Positions 1 through 9,279 of a DNA stretch of 64,000 nucleotides are shown piece after piece (position 1 is the first letter of the stretch; each line of letters opens with the position of its first letter). Origin of the DNA: Bifidobacterium oedipodis (lineage in GTDB: Bacteria; Actinomycetota; Actinomycetes; Actinomycetales; Bifidobacteriaceae); the NCBI RefSeq assembly GCF_012932425.1, contig NZ_JAAIII010000004.1:1-64000 (forward strand). Reading direction: 5' to 3'. The notes beneath the pieces were generated by a model. It made no database searches and was not told where the DNA came from. It saw only the letters and a program-made list of their open reading frames with translations. The translations under genes were made by a program, and so were the position numbers.

Positions 1-1
1 C

Positions 2-118
2 ATCGACGACGGCCAGGTCCGGACCGTATACGACGCTATCAACCACAGACCACGCAAACGCCACGGCTACAGGACACCCTGGGAAATCCACCATTCAACA
101 ACGTTGCACTTGCTCTGA
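2..118 (+). mobile_element. IS30-family transposase, 3' end only (runs off the left edge)
   Basis: An open frame enters from the left edge and stops with TGA at 116-118. The 38 visible residues include NHRPRKRHGYRTPWE, which matches the conserved C-terminus of IS30-type transposases (the RPRK..GY.TP.E block). The right terminal inverted repeat probably lies in the next few tens of bases, but it cannot be proved without the left end. The insertion lies 87 bp beyond the 3' end of trpE, so trpE is not broken. Whether the transposase is intact cannot be judged from this window. Confidence 0.8.
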
Positions 119-147
119 AAATTCAAGGGCAGAAAACTGGAAAATGA

Positions 148-187
148 GGCAGAAAAGAAAATGCCGCCCATTGGTTATGGACGGCAT
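148..187 (-). terminator. Rho-independent terminator of the hisF-hisI-trpE unit
   Basis: On the minus strand a 9-bp GC-rich stem with one mismatch (161-169 against 179-187) is followed by a T-rich run. It lies 18 bp past the trpE stop codon. Confidence 0.75.
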
Positions 188-204
188 TGACGGGTGAGTG
201 AAGC

Positions 205-1761
205 TCACGCACTCTTGAGTTGGGCGGCGATTTGGATGGCTTCAACGCTGGCTTCGGCCTTGTTGCGGGTTTCCTGCCACTCGTTGGCGGGCACGGAGTC
301 CAGCACCAAGCCGGCACCGGCCTGCACGGAGGCCTGATGGTCGCGCAAGAAAGCAGTGCGGATGGCAATGGCCATATCCATATTGCCGGAGAAGTCGAAG
401 TAGCCCACGGTACCGCCATAAATGCCACGGTCGGCAGGCTCCAACTCATCGATGATTTCAATGGCACGCGGCTTGGGGGCACCGGAGAGCGTACCTGCGG
501 GGAAGGCGGAGGTGAACACGTCGAATGCTGTCATATCATCGCGCACCTGACCGGTGACCGTGGAGCAGATGTGCATGATATGGCTGAAACGTTTGATATC
601 CATAAGCTGCACGACTTCCACCGACTCCGGCTTACACACACGGCTCAAATCGTTGCGTGACAGATCCACGAGCATGATGTGTTCGGAGCGTTCCTTGGGG
701 TCGGACAACAGCTCCTTGGCCAGTTTCTCATCTTCTTCGGGCGTGGCACCGCGCGGACGCGAGCCGGCGATCGGGAAGGTCATGGCATGGCCGTTGTCCA
801 CCTTGATCAGGGTTTCAGGACTGGAGCCAATCACGTTGAAGTTGCGCCCGGCCGCATCGGTGAGCGACATGAAATACATGTAGGGGCTGGGGTTCAGGGT
901 GCGCAGCACGCGGTATACGTCGAAGGGATCGGCCGGCGAATCGATGTCGAGTCGCTGGGAGACAACAACCTGGAACACGTCACCATCGATGATGTGCTGG
1001 CGCGCGGCTTCCACCCAACGCTCGTATTCGGCTTTGGCGGTGCGGAAGCGAAGTTCCGGCTGCTTGGCATTCGGATCGAGCACGTTGACGCGTGCTTCAC
1101 CAGGCGTGGGCGTGGCGGCGTCGCGCTGCATGCGATCGAGTCGCTTCAACGCATCGTCATATGCCCAGTCGGCGCGTGTGGGCTTGTCGTCAATATTGAC
1201 GGCGTTGGCGATCATCCACACCGATCCGGAAACGTGGTCAACCACCGCAATATCCGTAGCCAAGGCCAGCGCCAATTCGGGCTGACCGGTTTCATCCGGG
1301 GCCTCAGCCCTCAGTGTCGGTTCCCAATGGCGAATCGCATCCCAGCCAACCGAACCAACCAAGCCAGAGGTGAGATTCGGCAGACCCTTAACCTTCGGAG
1401 CTTTCAGGGCCTTAAGCGTGGCGTGAGCCACCTCCATCACATCGCCCTGTGTTGGTATGCCGGTCGGCACCTTGCCGAGCCAGTCGGCCTGCCCATTCTT
1501 GGAGCGCAATTGGGCGATGGAGTTGACGCCGATGAAACTGTAGCGTGACCATGAGCCGCCGAATTCCGCTGATTCAAGAATGAAGGTGCCGGTTCGTCCG
1601 CCCGCCAGACGCTCATAGAAGCCCACAGGGGTCAACGAGTCGGCGAGCAGCCTGCGCACGATGGGGATGATGCGGTAGCCTTGGTCGGCGAGTTCATGGA
1701 ATTGCTCACGGCTCGGCCAAGTGCCGCCCCATGCAAGATGCTCAACGCTGCATTCGCTCAT
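205..1761 (-). CDS. trpE: Anthranilate synthase component I
   Basis: Converts chorismate and glutamine-derived ammonia to anthranilate, the first committed step of tryptophan synthesis, together with a TrpG subunit that is not in this window. The 518 residues have the usual length: an N-terminal Anth_synt_I_N domain (about 30-180) and a chorismate-binding domain (about 240-505). The latter includes the [11 protein letters not shown] block and the late signature [12 protein letters not shown]. The start ATG overlaps the hisI stop by 4 bp (ATGA), so translation is probably coupled to hisI. No leader peptide or attenuator is visible, and a terminator follows the gene. Confidence 0.97.
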   Translation of the reverse strand: MSECSVEHLAWGGTWPSREQFHELADQGYRIIPIVRRLLADSLTPVGFYERLAGGRTGTFILESAEFGGSWSRYSFIGVNSIAQLRSKNGQADWLGKVPTGIPTQGDVMEVAHATLKALKAPKVKGLPNLTSGLVGSVGWDAIRHWEPTLRAEAPDETGQPELALALATDIAVVDHVSGSVWMIANAVNIDDKPTRADWAYDDALKRLDRMQRDAATPTPGEARVNVLDPNAKQPELRFRTAKAEYERWVEAARQHIIDGDVFQVVVSQRLDIDSPADPFDVYRVLRTLNPSPYMYFMSLTDAAGRNFNVIGSSPETLIKVDNGHAMTFPIAGSRPRGATPEEDEKLAKELLSDPKERSEHIMLVDLSRNDLSRVCKPESVEVVQLMDIKRFSHIMHICSTVTGQVRDDMTAFDVFTSAFPAGTLSGAPKPRAIEIIDELEPADRGIYGGTVGYFDFSGNMDMAIAIRTAFLRDHQASVQAGAGLVLDSVPANEWQETRNKAEASVEAIQIAAQLKSA

Positions 1762-2159
1762 CGTTGTCCCTCCTGTTCCGCAGTACGATTACCCACAACC
1801 ACTGGCAGCGGCCCGCCTTCGAGGAAGCAGCTACGTTTGCCAGTGTGGCAGGCAGCGCCCACCTGATCGACTTCGATCAGCAGTGCGTCGCCATCGCAGT
1901 CAAGGGATACCGATTTGACGTACTGCACATGGCCCGAAGTGTCGCCCTTGCGCCAGTATTCCTGGCGAGAACGAGACCAGAACGTCACGCGACCGGAGGT
2001 CAGCGTGCGACGCAGCGCCTCGTCGTTCATATAGCCGACCATCAACACTTCACGGGTGTCGAATTGCTGGATAACCGCAGCGACCAATCCCTTGGCGTCG
2101 CGCTTCAGCCGATCCGCGATACGCGGATCCAGTGTTTCGCTGTTATCGAACTGCTCCAT
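1758..2159 (-). CDS. hisI: Phosphoribosyl-AMP cyclohydrolase
   Basis: Opens the adenine ring of phosphoribosyl-AMP in histidine biosynthesis, a zinc-dependent step. The protein has 133 residues and is a stand-alone cyclohydrolase, without the HisE pyrophosphohydrolase domain that is fused in enterobacteria. Family motifs seen are TFWSRSR and the metal-binding region with DCDGDALL followed by CHTG and CF. The gene lies 33 bp after hisF and overlaps trpE by 4 bp. The order hisF-hisI-trpE is a known actinobacterial arrangement linking histidine and tryptophan synthesis. Confidence 0.97.
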   Translation of the reverse strand: MEQFDNSETLDPRIADRLKRDAKGLVAAVIQQFDTREVLMVGYMNDEALRRTLTSGRVTFWSRSRQEYWRKGDTSGHVQYVKSVSLDCDGDALLIEVDQVGAACHTGKRSCFLEGGPLPVVVGNRTAEQEGQR

Positions 2160-2192
2160 AATAATTTTGTTCTTTCTGCGATCTGCGATGCT

Positions 2193-2963
2193 TTAGCGCA
2201 CGGTGTAGCCGGCCTTGCGCAGCTCGGCTTTGACGTCGGCGATGGTCATGATGCCATAGTGGAACACGGAGGCGGCGAGCACCGCGTCCGCACCAGCGGC
2301 GATGGCCGGGGGAAAATCCTCGACCTTGCCCGCGCCACCCGAGGCGATGATCGGAATCTTGACCTCGCGACGCACGGCTTGAATCATTTCGATGTCGAAT
2401 CCCTGCTGGGTGCCGTCAGCATCCATGGAGTTAAGCAGGATTTCGCCTGCGCCCAGTTCCTCAGCGCGTTTAACCCACCAAATCGCATCGATGCCAGTGG
2501 ATTTGCGCCCGCCCATCGTGGTGACTTCAAACCCGGACTGGGTGTGCTGTTCGCCCTGTTCGCGGCGCGCATCCACCGACAGCACCAGCACCTGGTTGCC
2601 GAAACGGTCAGCCACGCGACTGATCAACGTGGGGTCGTTGATAGCCGCCGTGTTCACGCCCACCTTATCTGCGCCGCAGCGCAGCAGGGAATCTACATCT
2701 TCGGGAGTGCGCACGCCGCCACCAACGGTCATGGGGATGAACACCTGTTCGGCGGTGCGCGAAACCACGTCGATCATGGTGTTGCGATGCGAGCTTGAGG
2801 CGGTTACATCAAGGAAGGTCAGCTCGTCCGCACCCTGACGGTAGTATTCGGCGGCGAGTTCCACCGGATCGCCGGCATCCTTGAGGTTTTCGAAATGCAC
2901 GCCCTTGACCACTCGTCCGGCATCGACGTCCAGGCACGGGATGACTCGTACCGCCAGCGACAT
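2193..2963 (-). CDS. hisF: Imidazole glycerol phosphate synthase, cyclase subunit
   Basis: TIM-barrel cyclase that, with HisH, converts PRFAR to imidazole glycerol phosphate and AICAR. The 256 residues have the normal size. The N-terminal catalytic aspartate lies in [11 protein letters not shown] and the second in LSVDARR. The phosphate-binding loops GGGVRTPED and IASGGAG are both visible. It is the first gene of the minus-strand hisF-hisI-trpE run, and its AICAR product feeds purH, which lies near 21 kb. Confidence 0.97.
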   Translation of the reverse strand: MSLAVRVIPCLDVDAGRVVKGVHFENLKDAGDPVELAAEYYRQGADELTFLDVTASSSHRNTMIDVVSRTAEQVFIPMTVGGGVRTPEDVDSLLRCGADKVGVNTAAINDPTLISRVADRFGNQVLVLSVDARREQGEQHTQSGFEVTTMGGRKSTGIDAIWWVKRAEELGAGEILLNSMDADGTQQGFDIEMIQAVRREVKIPIIASGGAGKVEDFPPAIAAGADAVLAASVFHYGIMTIADVKAELRKAGYTVR

Positions 2964-3075
2964 GTTCCACTCCCCTTAAGGTTGTTTGTCTTATTGTCCG
3001 GCTTCCCAGACTACCGGCTCTACGTTACATCGCACGGCTATGTCCGAATACGGGAATGAAGATGGGGCGTATGGC

Positions 3076-3939
3076 TCAGTCCTTGCGGGCGTTGACGAAC
3101 CAGTAGGCCCAAGCCACGAACACTGCGCCGCCGATAATATTGCCCAACGTAGCGGCGGACAGGTTGTAGAGAATGCCGGGTAGATCCACGGCCGCAGCAC
3201 CGGCAACATCCGCACCGTAGCCGGCCAGACGGGAGACCATACCAATCGGCAAGAAGAACATGTTGGCCACGCAGTGTTCAAAGCCCATGGCCACGAAGCC
3301 TGCGATGGGCAGAAGAATGCCGAGCACCTTGTCGCCCACGGAACGCGCGGAGAAGCCGACGCGCACCGCCAGACACACGAGAATGTTGCATAGGATGCCG
3401 CGCACGAAGATTACGCCCCAGCTCAGGTTTATCTTGCCTGCGGCGGTGGCCACGGCGGTGGCACCGACCGCTCCATCATTCAGTCCCATGGTGCCGGCCA
3501 AGGCGATCAGCGTGACCAGCACAAGCGCGCCTACCAGATTGCCGAACCAGACGATCACCCAGTTTTTGGCCAGTGCGGTCCATGAGATTTTGCGCGCGGC
3601 CAAGTCGGAGACCATCAGAGAGTTGCCGGTGAATAATTCGGCACCGCAGCACAGTACCAGTACCAGTCCCATGCAGAAGGCCAAGCCGCCGACAAAACGC
3701 TTCGGCCCCCAAGTCATTGCCGGATCACAGGTGACGATAAGGAAAAACAGTGCGCCGAAACCGATGAATGCACCCGCAAACATCGCGGAGACGAAAGTTT
3801 TGCGCTTGCCCATACGGGTTTTGTTCACGCCTGCTTTCTCAACCGCTTCTTCGGTTTCTGCCGGGGTAAGCGCATTGATGTTGACAGCGATGGGCTGCGG
3901 TGCGTCTTGGGCAGGCTGCTTGGTGTGCTGCTGTGACAT
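3076..3939 (-). CDS. Formate/nitrite transporter (FNT) family channel
   Basis: Integral membrane protein of the FocA/NirC pentameric channel family, moving small monovalent anions such as formate, nitrite or hydrosulfide. The 287 residues show about six hydrophobic segments and the family signatures GAELFTGN, NWVIVWFGNLVGA and RGILCNILVC. A polar N-terminal tail of about 45 residues precedes the first segment. In bifidobacteria, which excrete formate from pyruvate formate-lyase, formate is the likeliest substrate. That is inference: the sequence does not settle substrate. It has 112 bp upstream of hisF's stop-side neighbour region and no obvious operon partner. Confidence 0.88.
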   Translation of the reverse strand: MSQQHTKQPAQDAPQPIAVNINALTPAETEEAVEKAGVNKTRMGKRKTFVSAMFAGAFIGFGALFFLIVTCDPAMTWGPKRFVGGLAFCMGLVLVLCCGAELFTGNSLMVSDLAARKISWTALAKNWVIVWFGNLVGALVLVTLIALAGTMGLNDGAVGATAVATAAGKINLSWGVIFVRGILCNILVCLAVRVGFSARSVGDKVLGILLPIAGFVAMGFEHCVANMFFLPIGMVSRLAGYGADVAGAAAVDLPGILYNLSAATLGNIIGGAVFVAWAYWFVNARKD

Positions 3940-4041
3940 AGAGACTCCATTGACTTAAGCTACAGGTTCGTTACAGTATCGTCACGCAGTGTAGCGGGCA
4001 TAGTCGATACACGGCAATGCTGTTGCCGCCATTGCCGCCGG

Positions 4042-5244
4042 TTATGCGGCAGTCGCTTCCCCGCTCTGATCGCCCTTGGCTGCAAGCTGACCACAGGCAC
4101 CGTCAATATCCTGGCCACGAGTATCGCGCAAGGTTGCGGTGATGCCGGCCTGGTGCAGAATATCCAGGAATCGTTTCTCGTCTTCGGGCTTGGAAGCGGT
4201 CCAGCGCGAACCCTCAATGGGGTTGAGCGGAATCGGGTTGACATGCGCCCAATCGTCGCCGTAATGGTTAAGACGCTTGGCCAGCAGTCGTGCGTGTTCA
4301 GCCTGATCGTTGATGCCGCGCATTAGCGCGTATTCGATGCTGACACGACGCTTGGAGGCCAGCCAGTAGTCGTGCGCGGCGTCGAGCACCTGCGTGGTGT
4401 TGAAGCGTTTGTTCATCGGTACCAGTTCGTCGCGCAGCTCATCGCTTGGCGCGTGCAGCGAGACGGCCAAACGCACCGGAATACCCTCGGCGGTGAGCTT
4501 CTTGATGCCGGGCACCACGCCCACGGTAGAGACGGTGATGTTGCGCGCCGAAATGCCGAAACCCTCCGGCGGCATGGCTGAGATCTGGCGTACGGCGGAG
4601 AGCACGGACTTGTAGTTACCCATTGGTTCGCCCATGCCCATGAACACGATGTTGCTCAGACGACCAGGGCCGCCTGCGACCACGCCGTCGCGCATCATTT
4701 TGGCGGCGATGCGCACCTGTTCGAGGATTTCGCCGGTAGACATATTGCGGGTGAGGCCGAGTTTGCCGGTGGCGCAGAACGGGCAGCCCATGCCGCAGCC
4801 AACCTGCGAGGAGATGCACAGTGTGGTGCGCGTCGGGTAGCGCATGAGCACCGATTCGATCAGCGAACCATCGAACAGTCGCCACAACGTTTTGATGGTG
4901 GTGCCTTCGTCGGCTACCTGACGGGTGACTTCGCTGATGAGGTTCGGGAAGAATGCGGATGCGGCATCAGCACGTGCCGCCGCCGGGAAGTCGGTGAATT
5001 CGGCGGCGTTGACGTCAAAATGCCCGTAATAATGGTTGGCCAGCTGCTTGACGCGGAATTTGGGCAGGCCCAGTTCCTTGGCCGTGTCGATGCGCTGTTC
5101 GGGCGTCATGTCGGTGAAGTGCAGCGGTGGTTTGCCACGGCGGGCGTGGTCTTTGGAGAGCACGTCGCGGAACGCGCCCGTCGTGCCGCCGGGGGTGATG
5201 CCGGTTTCAGGCTGGTCGGAGTTCATGGGGTTGGTTTCGCTCAT
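4042..5244 (-). CDS. rlmN: Dual-specificity 23S rRNA/tRNA adenine C2-methyltransferase (radical SAM)
   Basis: Methylates C2 of A2503 in 23S rRNA and A37 of some tRNAs, using a 4Fe-4S cluster and S-adenosylmethionine. The 400 residues contain the radical SAM cysteines CGMGCPFC and the flanking FMGMGEPMGN and VSLHAP blocks typical of RlmN. The C-terminal cysteine of the second catalytic pair sits in the last 30 residues (GACGQL). The N-terminus is about 30 residues longer than the E. coli enzyme and polar. Confidence 0.96.
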   Translation of the reverse strand: MSETNPMNSDQPETGITPGGTTGAFRDVLSKDHARRGKPPLHFTDMTPEQRIDTAKELGLPKFRVKQLANHYYGHFDVNAAEFTDFPAAARADAASAFFPNLISEVTRQVADEGTTIKTLWRLFDGSLIESVLMRYPTRTTLCISSQVGCGMGCPFCATGKLGLTRNMSTGEILEQVRIAAKMMRDGVVAGGPGRLSNIVFMGMGEPMGNYKSVLSAVRQISAMPPEGFGISARNITVSTVGVVPGIKKLTAEGIPVRLAVSLHAPSDELRDELVPMNKRFNTTQVLDAAHDYWLASKRRVSIEYALMRGINDQAEHARLLAKRLNHYGDDWAHVNPIPLNPIEGSRWTASKPEDEKRFLDILHQAGITATLRDTRGQDIDGACGQLAAKGDQSGEATAA

Positions 5245-5388
5245 AGTGACCTCTTTAATGACGGGTGGAGATCCCTCGGCTACGCTCGGGATGACGAAGT
5301 AATGAACATCGGAATGACAATAATGAACGCTGGGATGACAGTAGACAGTAATGGTCGGGATATCGGTAGTAAGTTATGCAATAACGAA
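5245..5388. repeat. Degenerate GGGATGACA-type repeat region
   Basis: The gap between rlmN and cdsA holds several imperfect copies of a unit close to ATGAACRYYGGRATGACA, at about 5288-5345. They are preceded by an imperfect inverted pair around CCCTCGGCTACGCTCGGGAT. The sequence is related in style to the palindromic repeat between tkt and tal. No gene is supported here. Confidence 0.4.
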
Positions 5389-6375
5389 TTACAGTCCGGT
5401 GACCCACAGCAGTGCGCAGGTGAAGGGTGCACTCATCAGAATCGAATCGACGCGATCCATAACGCCGCCATGGCCTTTGAGCAGGTGCCCCATGTCTTTG
5501 ATGCCGATATCGCGCTTGAGCATTGAGGCGCACAGATCACCAAATGTACCGACGGCACCAATCAGGATACCGGCGACAATCGGCACCCACCAGCGCGTGG
5601 CCCAAGCGGCGGCGTCATAGGTGCAGGCGAACACGGCGAAGGCACCAGCCATGGCGAACAGCATCGAACCGATCAGGCCTTCGACCGATTTCTTCGGAGA
5701 AATACGCGGCGACAGCTTATGCTTGCCCAACCAAGCGCCGGCGAACAGACCGCCGGTATCAGACAGAGCTGGCAAAAAGACCAGCATAATTGCGTGAGCT
5801 ACGGGGTGCCCGTTGAACGTCAGTGGGATGATGATGCAGCTGGCGAGCAGCGGAATATACAGCACCGTGAGCACGGAGACAGCCACGTGGCTCAGGCGCG
5901 AATGGTGCTGTTCCCCACCCTCGTGGTTAAAGGAGGATTCAAGACGCGCACCGGCATCGGTGCTGGACAGTTTGCTGGCCACAGCCAGAGAAAGCCTGTT
6001 ACCAACGCTGATTTTAGCGCTGGCCGCTATGGCGACCAGGATAATTGAAATGATCACGCTCAACGACATCGTGATCAGATGATAGGGCGAATAGTAGGTG
6101 GCGAACAGGGTGAATGCCGAGCATATCCACAGCATGATGACAGGAATATGCAGCCCCACCGTGGCAAAGTCCACACGCAGCTCCCACAGAGCCAGCACCA
6201 TGAATACCACGACCAAGCCAACGAATACATCGATGCTGATCAGCAGGCAGGCGAGAATCAGAATAACCAGCGCTGCGCCGGTGGCGATGGCTTGAGGCAT
6301 GTTACGCCCGGTTTTCTTATTGATTTGGTCGAGGGCCTCCTCGGCCTCCTCATGGAGTTGTTCGTTGCGTTCCAT
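5389..6375 (-). CDS. cdsA: Phosphatidate cytidylyltransferase
   Basis: Makes CDP-diacylglycerol from CTP and phosphatidic acid, feeding all phospholipid synthesis at the membrane. The 328 residues have a polar N-terminal tail of about 25 residues, then around eight hydrophobic segments. The CDP-diglyceride synthetase signature is clear near the C-terminus (SMLKRDIGIKDMG, then GHGGVMDRVDS). The gene lies downstream of frr and pyrH, the common pyrH-frr-cdsA-rlmN order of Actinobacteria, although a terminator separates it from frr. Confidence 0.95.
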   Translation of the reverse strand: MERNEQLHEEAEEALDQINKKTGRNMPQAIATGAALVILILACLLISIDVFVGLVVVFMVLALWELRVDFATVGLHIPVIMLWICSAFTLFATYYSPYHLITMSLSVIISIILVAIAASAKISVGNRLSLAVASKLSSTDAGARLESSFNHEGGEQHHSRLSHVAVSVLTVLYIPLLASCIIIPLTFNGHPVAHAIMLVFLPALSDTGGLFAGAWLGKHKLSPRISPKKSVEGLIGSMLFAMAGAFAVFACTYDAAAWATRWWVPIVAGILIGAVGTFGDLCASMLKRDIGIKDMGHLLKGHGGVMDRVDSILMSAPFTCALLWVTGL

Positions 6376-6454
6376 GTTCCTCCAGCAGTTGCACCGCTAA
6401 TCCTTGACAATAATAGCGAGCACCGCGTAATTCATGCGCCACCGGCGCGACGAC

Positions 6455-6504
6455 AATAAACAAGCCCGGCGAATTGCCTGATATTGCAGGGATTCGCCGG
6501 GCTT
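6455..6504 (-). terminator. Rho-independent terminator after frr
   Basis: A long hairpin whose outer stem pairs 6462-6472 with 6494-6504, followed on the minus strand by a T-rich stretch. It lies just beyond the frr stop, so cdsA probably has its own promoter or depends on read-through. Confidence 0.7.
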
Positions 6505-6522
6505 TACATCAATGAGAAGGAA

Positions 6523-7080
6523 TCAGACCTCCATGATTTCCTTCTGCTTGGTTTCCAGCAGGGTGTCGATTTCGTCGGTGACCTGCTTGGTGACCTTGTC
6601 CAGATCCTTGAGCAGACGATCGCCTTCATCTTCGCCCATATCGCCGTCCTTGACGGACTTGTCGATGGTTTCCTTGGTCTTACGGCGGATGTTGCGCACG
6701 GCCACCTTGCCATCCTCAGCCTTGGTCTTGGCGAGCTTGACGTATTCCTTACGGCGTTCCTCGGTGAGCTCCGGCATGGTGACGCGGATCACATTGCCGT
6801 CACGGTTCGGGTTCACGCCCAGCGGCGAATCACGCAAGGCCTTTTCCACGGCCGCAGCCTGGGTGACGTCGAACGGGGTGATGGCGAGGGTACGCGGCTC
6901 AGGCACGCCAATGGTGGCCATCTGCTTCAGAGGCGTGGGAGCACCGTAGTAGTCCACGGTGATGCCGTTGAGGAAGGCCGGGTTGGCGCGACCGGTGCGG
7001 ATGCCTGCGAAGTTTTCCTTGGTGTTCTCAACGGTCTTGGTCATTTGTTCTTTGGCCTGATCGACGAGGGTCATAGTCAC
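6523..7080 (-). CDS. frr: Ribosome recycling factor
   Basis: Splits the post-termination ribosome together with EF-G. The 185 residues have exactly the usual length. Characteristic blocks are the early TGRANPAFLNGI and the later NRDGNVIRVTMPELTEERR, followed by the long charged helix of domain I. It lies 57 bp after pyrH on the same strand, the classical tsf-pyrH-frr arrangement. Confidence 0.97.
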   Translation of the reverse strand: MTMTLVDQAKEQMTKTVENTKENFAGIRTGRANPAFLNGITVDYYGAPTPLKQMATIGVPEPRTLAITPFDVTQAAAVEKALRDSPLGVNPNRDGNVIRVTMPELTEERRKEYVKLAKTKAEDGKVAVRNIRRKTKETIDKSVKDGDMGEDEGDRLLKDLDKVTKQVTDEIDTLLETKQKEIMEV

Positions 7081-7137
7081 TCCTTATATGCTTGTGTACT
7101 GTTCGTCCGTGAACGATTATGTCTGATTGTAGTCGGC

Positions 7138-7887
7138 TTATTCGGCAAGCGTGGATTCTGCGGTGGAAACCAGCGTGCCGATTTCATCGCCCACCAACGC
7201 GCGGGTCACGTTGCCGGTGCCTTCAAGGCCGAACACGCGGATGCGCTTGCGGTTGTCGCGGGCCATGGACAGTGCCGAGGCGTCCATAACAGCCAGGTTG
7301 TCAACCAGTGCGCGGTTGTAGCTCAGGGTGGCGAAACGCTTAGCGTTCTCGTCCTTGCGCGGGTCGGCGGTGTAAACACCGTCCACACCGTTCTTGCCCA
7401 TCAGCACCTCATCGCAGTGGATTTCGAGGGAACGCTGGATGGAAACCGTATCCGTGGAGAAGTACGGCATGCCGGCACCGGCACCGAAAATCACCACACG
7501 TCCCTTTTCAAGATGACGAATGGCCTTCAGCGGGATGTACGGTTCGGCGACCTGCCCCATGGTGATAGCGGTCTGTACGCGCGTGGCCTGGCCCTCCTGC
7601 TCCAGGAAGTCCTGCAATGCCAAGCAGTTCATCACCGTGCCAAGCATGCCCATGTAGTCGCCGCGCGAACGGTCGATGCCCGCCTGCTGCAGTTCGGCAC
7701 CACGGAAGAAGTTGCCGCCGCCGACCACGATTGCGACCTGCACGCCCTGTTGAACGGCCGGCACGATTTCTTCAGCGATGCGACGGACAACCGTCGTATC
7801 GATGCCGACCTTACCACCGCCGAATGCTTCGCCGGATAGTTTGAGCAGCACCCTGCGGGGCTTGTCGCCTGCGTCTTCGCCAGTCAT
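7138..7887 (-). CDS. pyrH: UMP kinase
   Basis: Phosphorylates UMP to UDP in pyrimidine nucleotide synthesis; bacterial UMP kinases are hexamers of the amino-acid-kinase fold. Motifs include [11 protein letters not shown] at the N-terminus, [10 protein letters not shown], and GTGNPYFSTD-like [12 protein letters not shown] chose the ATG at 7887 (249 residues) because AGAAAGG lies 6 bases upstream. A start 12 codons earlier is open but lacks a ribosome-binding site. Gene order with frr is conserved. Confidence 0.96.
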   Translation of the reverse strand: MTGEDAGDKPRRVLLKLSGEAFGGGKVGIDTTVVRRIAEEIVPAVQQGVQVAIVVGGGNFFRGAELQQAGIDRSRGDYMGMLGTVMNCLALQDFLEQEGQATRVQTAITMGQVAEPYIPLKAIRHLEKGRVVIFGAGAGMPYFSTDTVSIQRSLEIHCDEVLMGKNGVDGVYTADPRKDENAKRFATLSYNRALVDNLAVMDASALSMARDNRKRIRVFGLEGTGNVTRALVGDEIGTLVSTAESTLAE

Positions 7888-8028
7888 AGTTGCCTTTCTC
7901 TTAAGGCCGTAAATTGCCGTCACTCAGTATAGCGAAGGGTGTAGCAAACATTACGGCGCAACATGACGAATCATATGGCGGAGCATGTGGCGAATCAGGA
8001 GTAAGGTTGGTGCGCGGAGGCGATAGTC

Positions 8029-8751
8029 ATGGGACTATGGGATAAGATTGCCGAGTCGTTGCATATTCATGCGCCAAAGAAAACAGCCGCGCCGGGCGAA
8101 CCGATGACGTTCGAGCAGGCGAAGGAACTGCTTACAACCACATTATTGGAGCAGCCGCTATCGGATATGAAACTCACCGCCCAACGCGCGAAACGACTCA
8201 ACGACGAGATGCCGCAGTTTGTCACCTTCGCCATGTCGCACTATTTCAATCGTCCGCGTCTAGTCCGATTCACCAACGAAGGCGGCAAGCAGATCGACGC
8301 CGATGCCATCAGCCGACTGTTCGCGCAAACCACCATTCTGCAGTTCGAATGCGAAATTCAGCGGATGATAGGCGATCTTGACGAAATGCGAGGACGGTTG
8401 CGCCCAGACCAAATCGGCCACGTTGACCCCACACCGATTATCGAGCAAACCAAGCGAATCCTCGCCGCCAGCACCGCTACCAAGGGAGACAATGGCACTG
8501 GCCACCTCGATGGGCAGGCGCGAGCATGGCTGTATGCTCTTATGGATCAATCCAGTGACATCGATGAAGCCACGGGCGGCAACCAGCTTGGCATTCTCAA
8601 AGCTTTGGGGAATGAGCAGGCCGGTTCAATCGCCGAAACCGCAGCCAGCGTCTTAAGCAAAGATTGCAACGAGTCGGTACCCGCATATTGTGTTGATCCG
8701 ACGGCAACCACCACTGATTACATGAAGGCGTACGCAATCATCACCGAATAA
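8029..8751 (+). CDS. Hypothetical protein, 240 residues
   Basis: I do not recognise the family. The protein is soluble-looking, mildly acidic, with no signal peptide or membrane segment. The N-terminal 20 residues are basic and amphipathic (MGLWDKIAESLHIHAPKK), and most of the rest is predicted to be helical. A good ribosome-binding site (GGAGG) lies 7 bases before the ATG. It stands alone on the plus strand between the minus-strand pyrH and 8813-9196 genes, so it is probably monocistronic. Confidence 0.75.
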   Translation: MGLWDKIAESLHIHAPKKTAAPGEPMTFEQAKELLTTTLLEQPLSDMKLTAQRAKRLNDEMPQFVTFAMSHYFNRPRLVRFTNEGGKQIDADAISRLFAQTTILQFECEIQRMIGDLDEMRGRLRPDQIGHVDPTPIIEQTKRILAASTATKGDNGTGHLDGQARAWLYALMDQSSDIDEATGGNQLGILKALGNEQAGSIAETAASVLSKDCNESVPAYCVDPTATTTDYMKAYAIITE

Positions 8752-8812
8752 TCGTGCGGCCGCTTCCTCATCAATTCTCGATACGTTGGAATCGTTGAAG
8801 CAGGAACAACTT

Positions 8813-9196
8813 CTATTCCAGCGTATCGAGCACGTCATCAATCAGGGTGCGCTCCTGCATGGCGCCACCGCCTTCCTTGAGACGCGGGAACCGGCGCATC
8901 GCGTTGGCTGGGCTTGCCTCAGCCGCACGTGCCACGTTTGATTTGCTTGCCCCGTGCGCCACGGCTTTTTCGGCCAAACGGTCTACCAACGAATCAGACA
9001 CCTGCCGCATCCGTTCGGCCACCCATAGCTGCGCCAGATCCGCCGACAGTCCGTAGTCCTCCTCCAATTCGCTGGAGGCCTCCTGCACGGCGGCCCATAG
9101 CACCATGAACGGTTTGCGATAATAGGCGATTTGTTCGGCGGCCGGCTCCCCCGCCAACGCTTCCAACGCCTTGCGATCATCCGTGTTTTCGCTCAT
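8813..9196 (-). CDS. Small putative helix-turn-helix protein
   Basis: 127 residues, no membrane segment. The middle (about residues 70-105) contains GASKSNVARAAEASPANAMRRFPRL, seen in two pieces around SKSNVARAAEASPANAMRRF, which has the spacing of a helix-turn-helix. DNA binding is therefore possible, but no family is recognised. The start at 9196 has GGAAAGG upstream. An alternative start 10 codons earlier has weaker support. It lies 83 bp upstream of the hemW stop on the same strand's 3' side. Confidence 0.7.
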   Translation of the reverse strand: MSENTDDRKALEALAGEPAAEQIAYYRKPFMVLWAAVQEASSELEEDYGLSADLAQLWVAERMRQVSDSLVDRLAEKAVAHGASKSNVARAAEASPANAMRRFPRLKEGGGAMQERTLIDDVLDTLE

Positions 9197-9279
9197 AGCA
9201 TCCTTTCCAAGACGCTTCTGACACAATCCGACATGATGACAGACTGCGGTGCAACCGCGTGACTGCGCTCATCGCGTAT

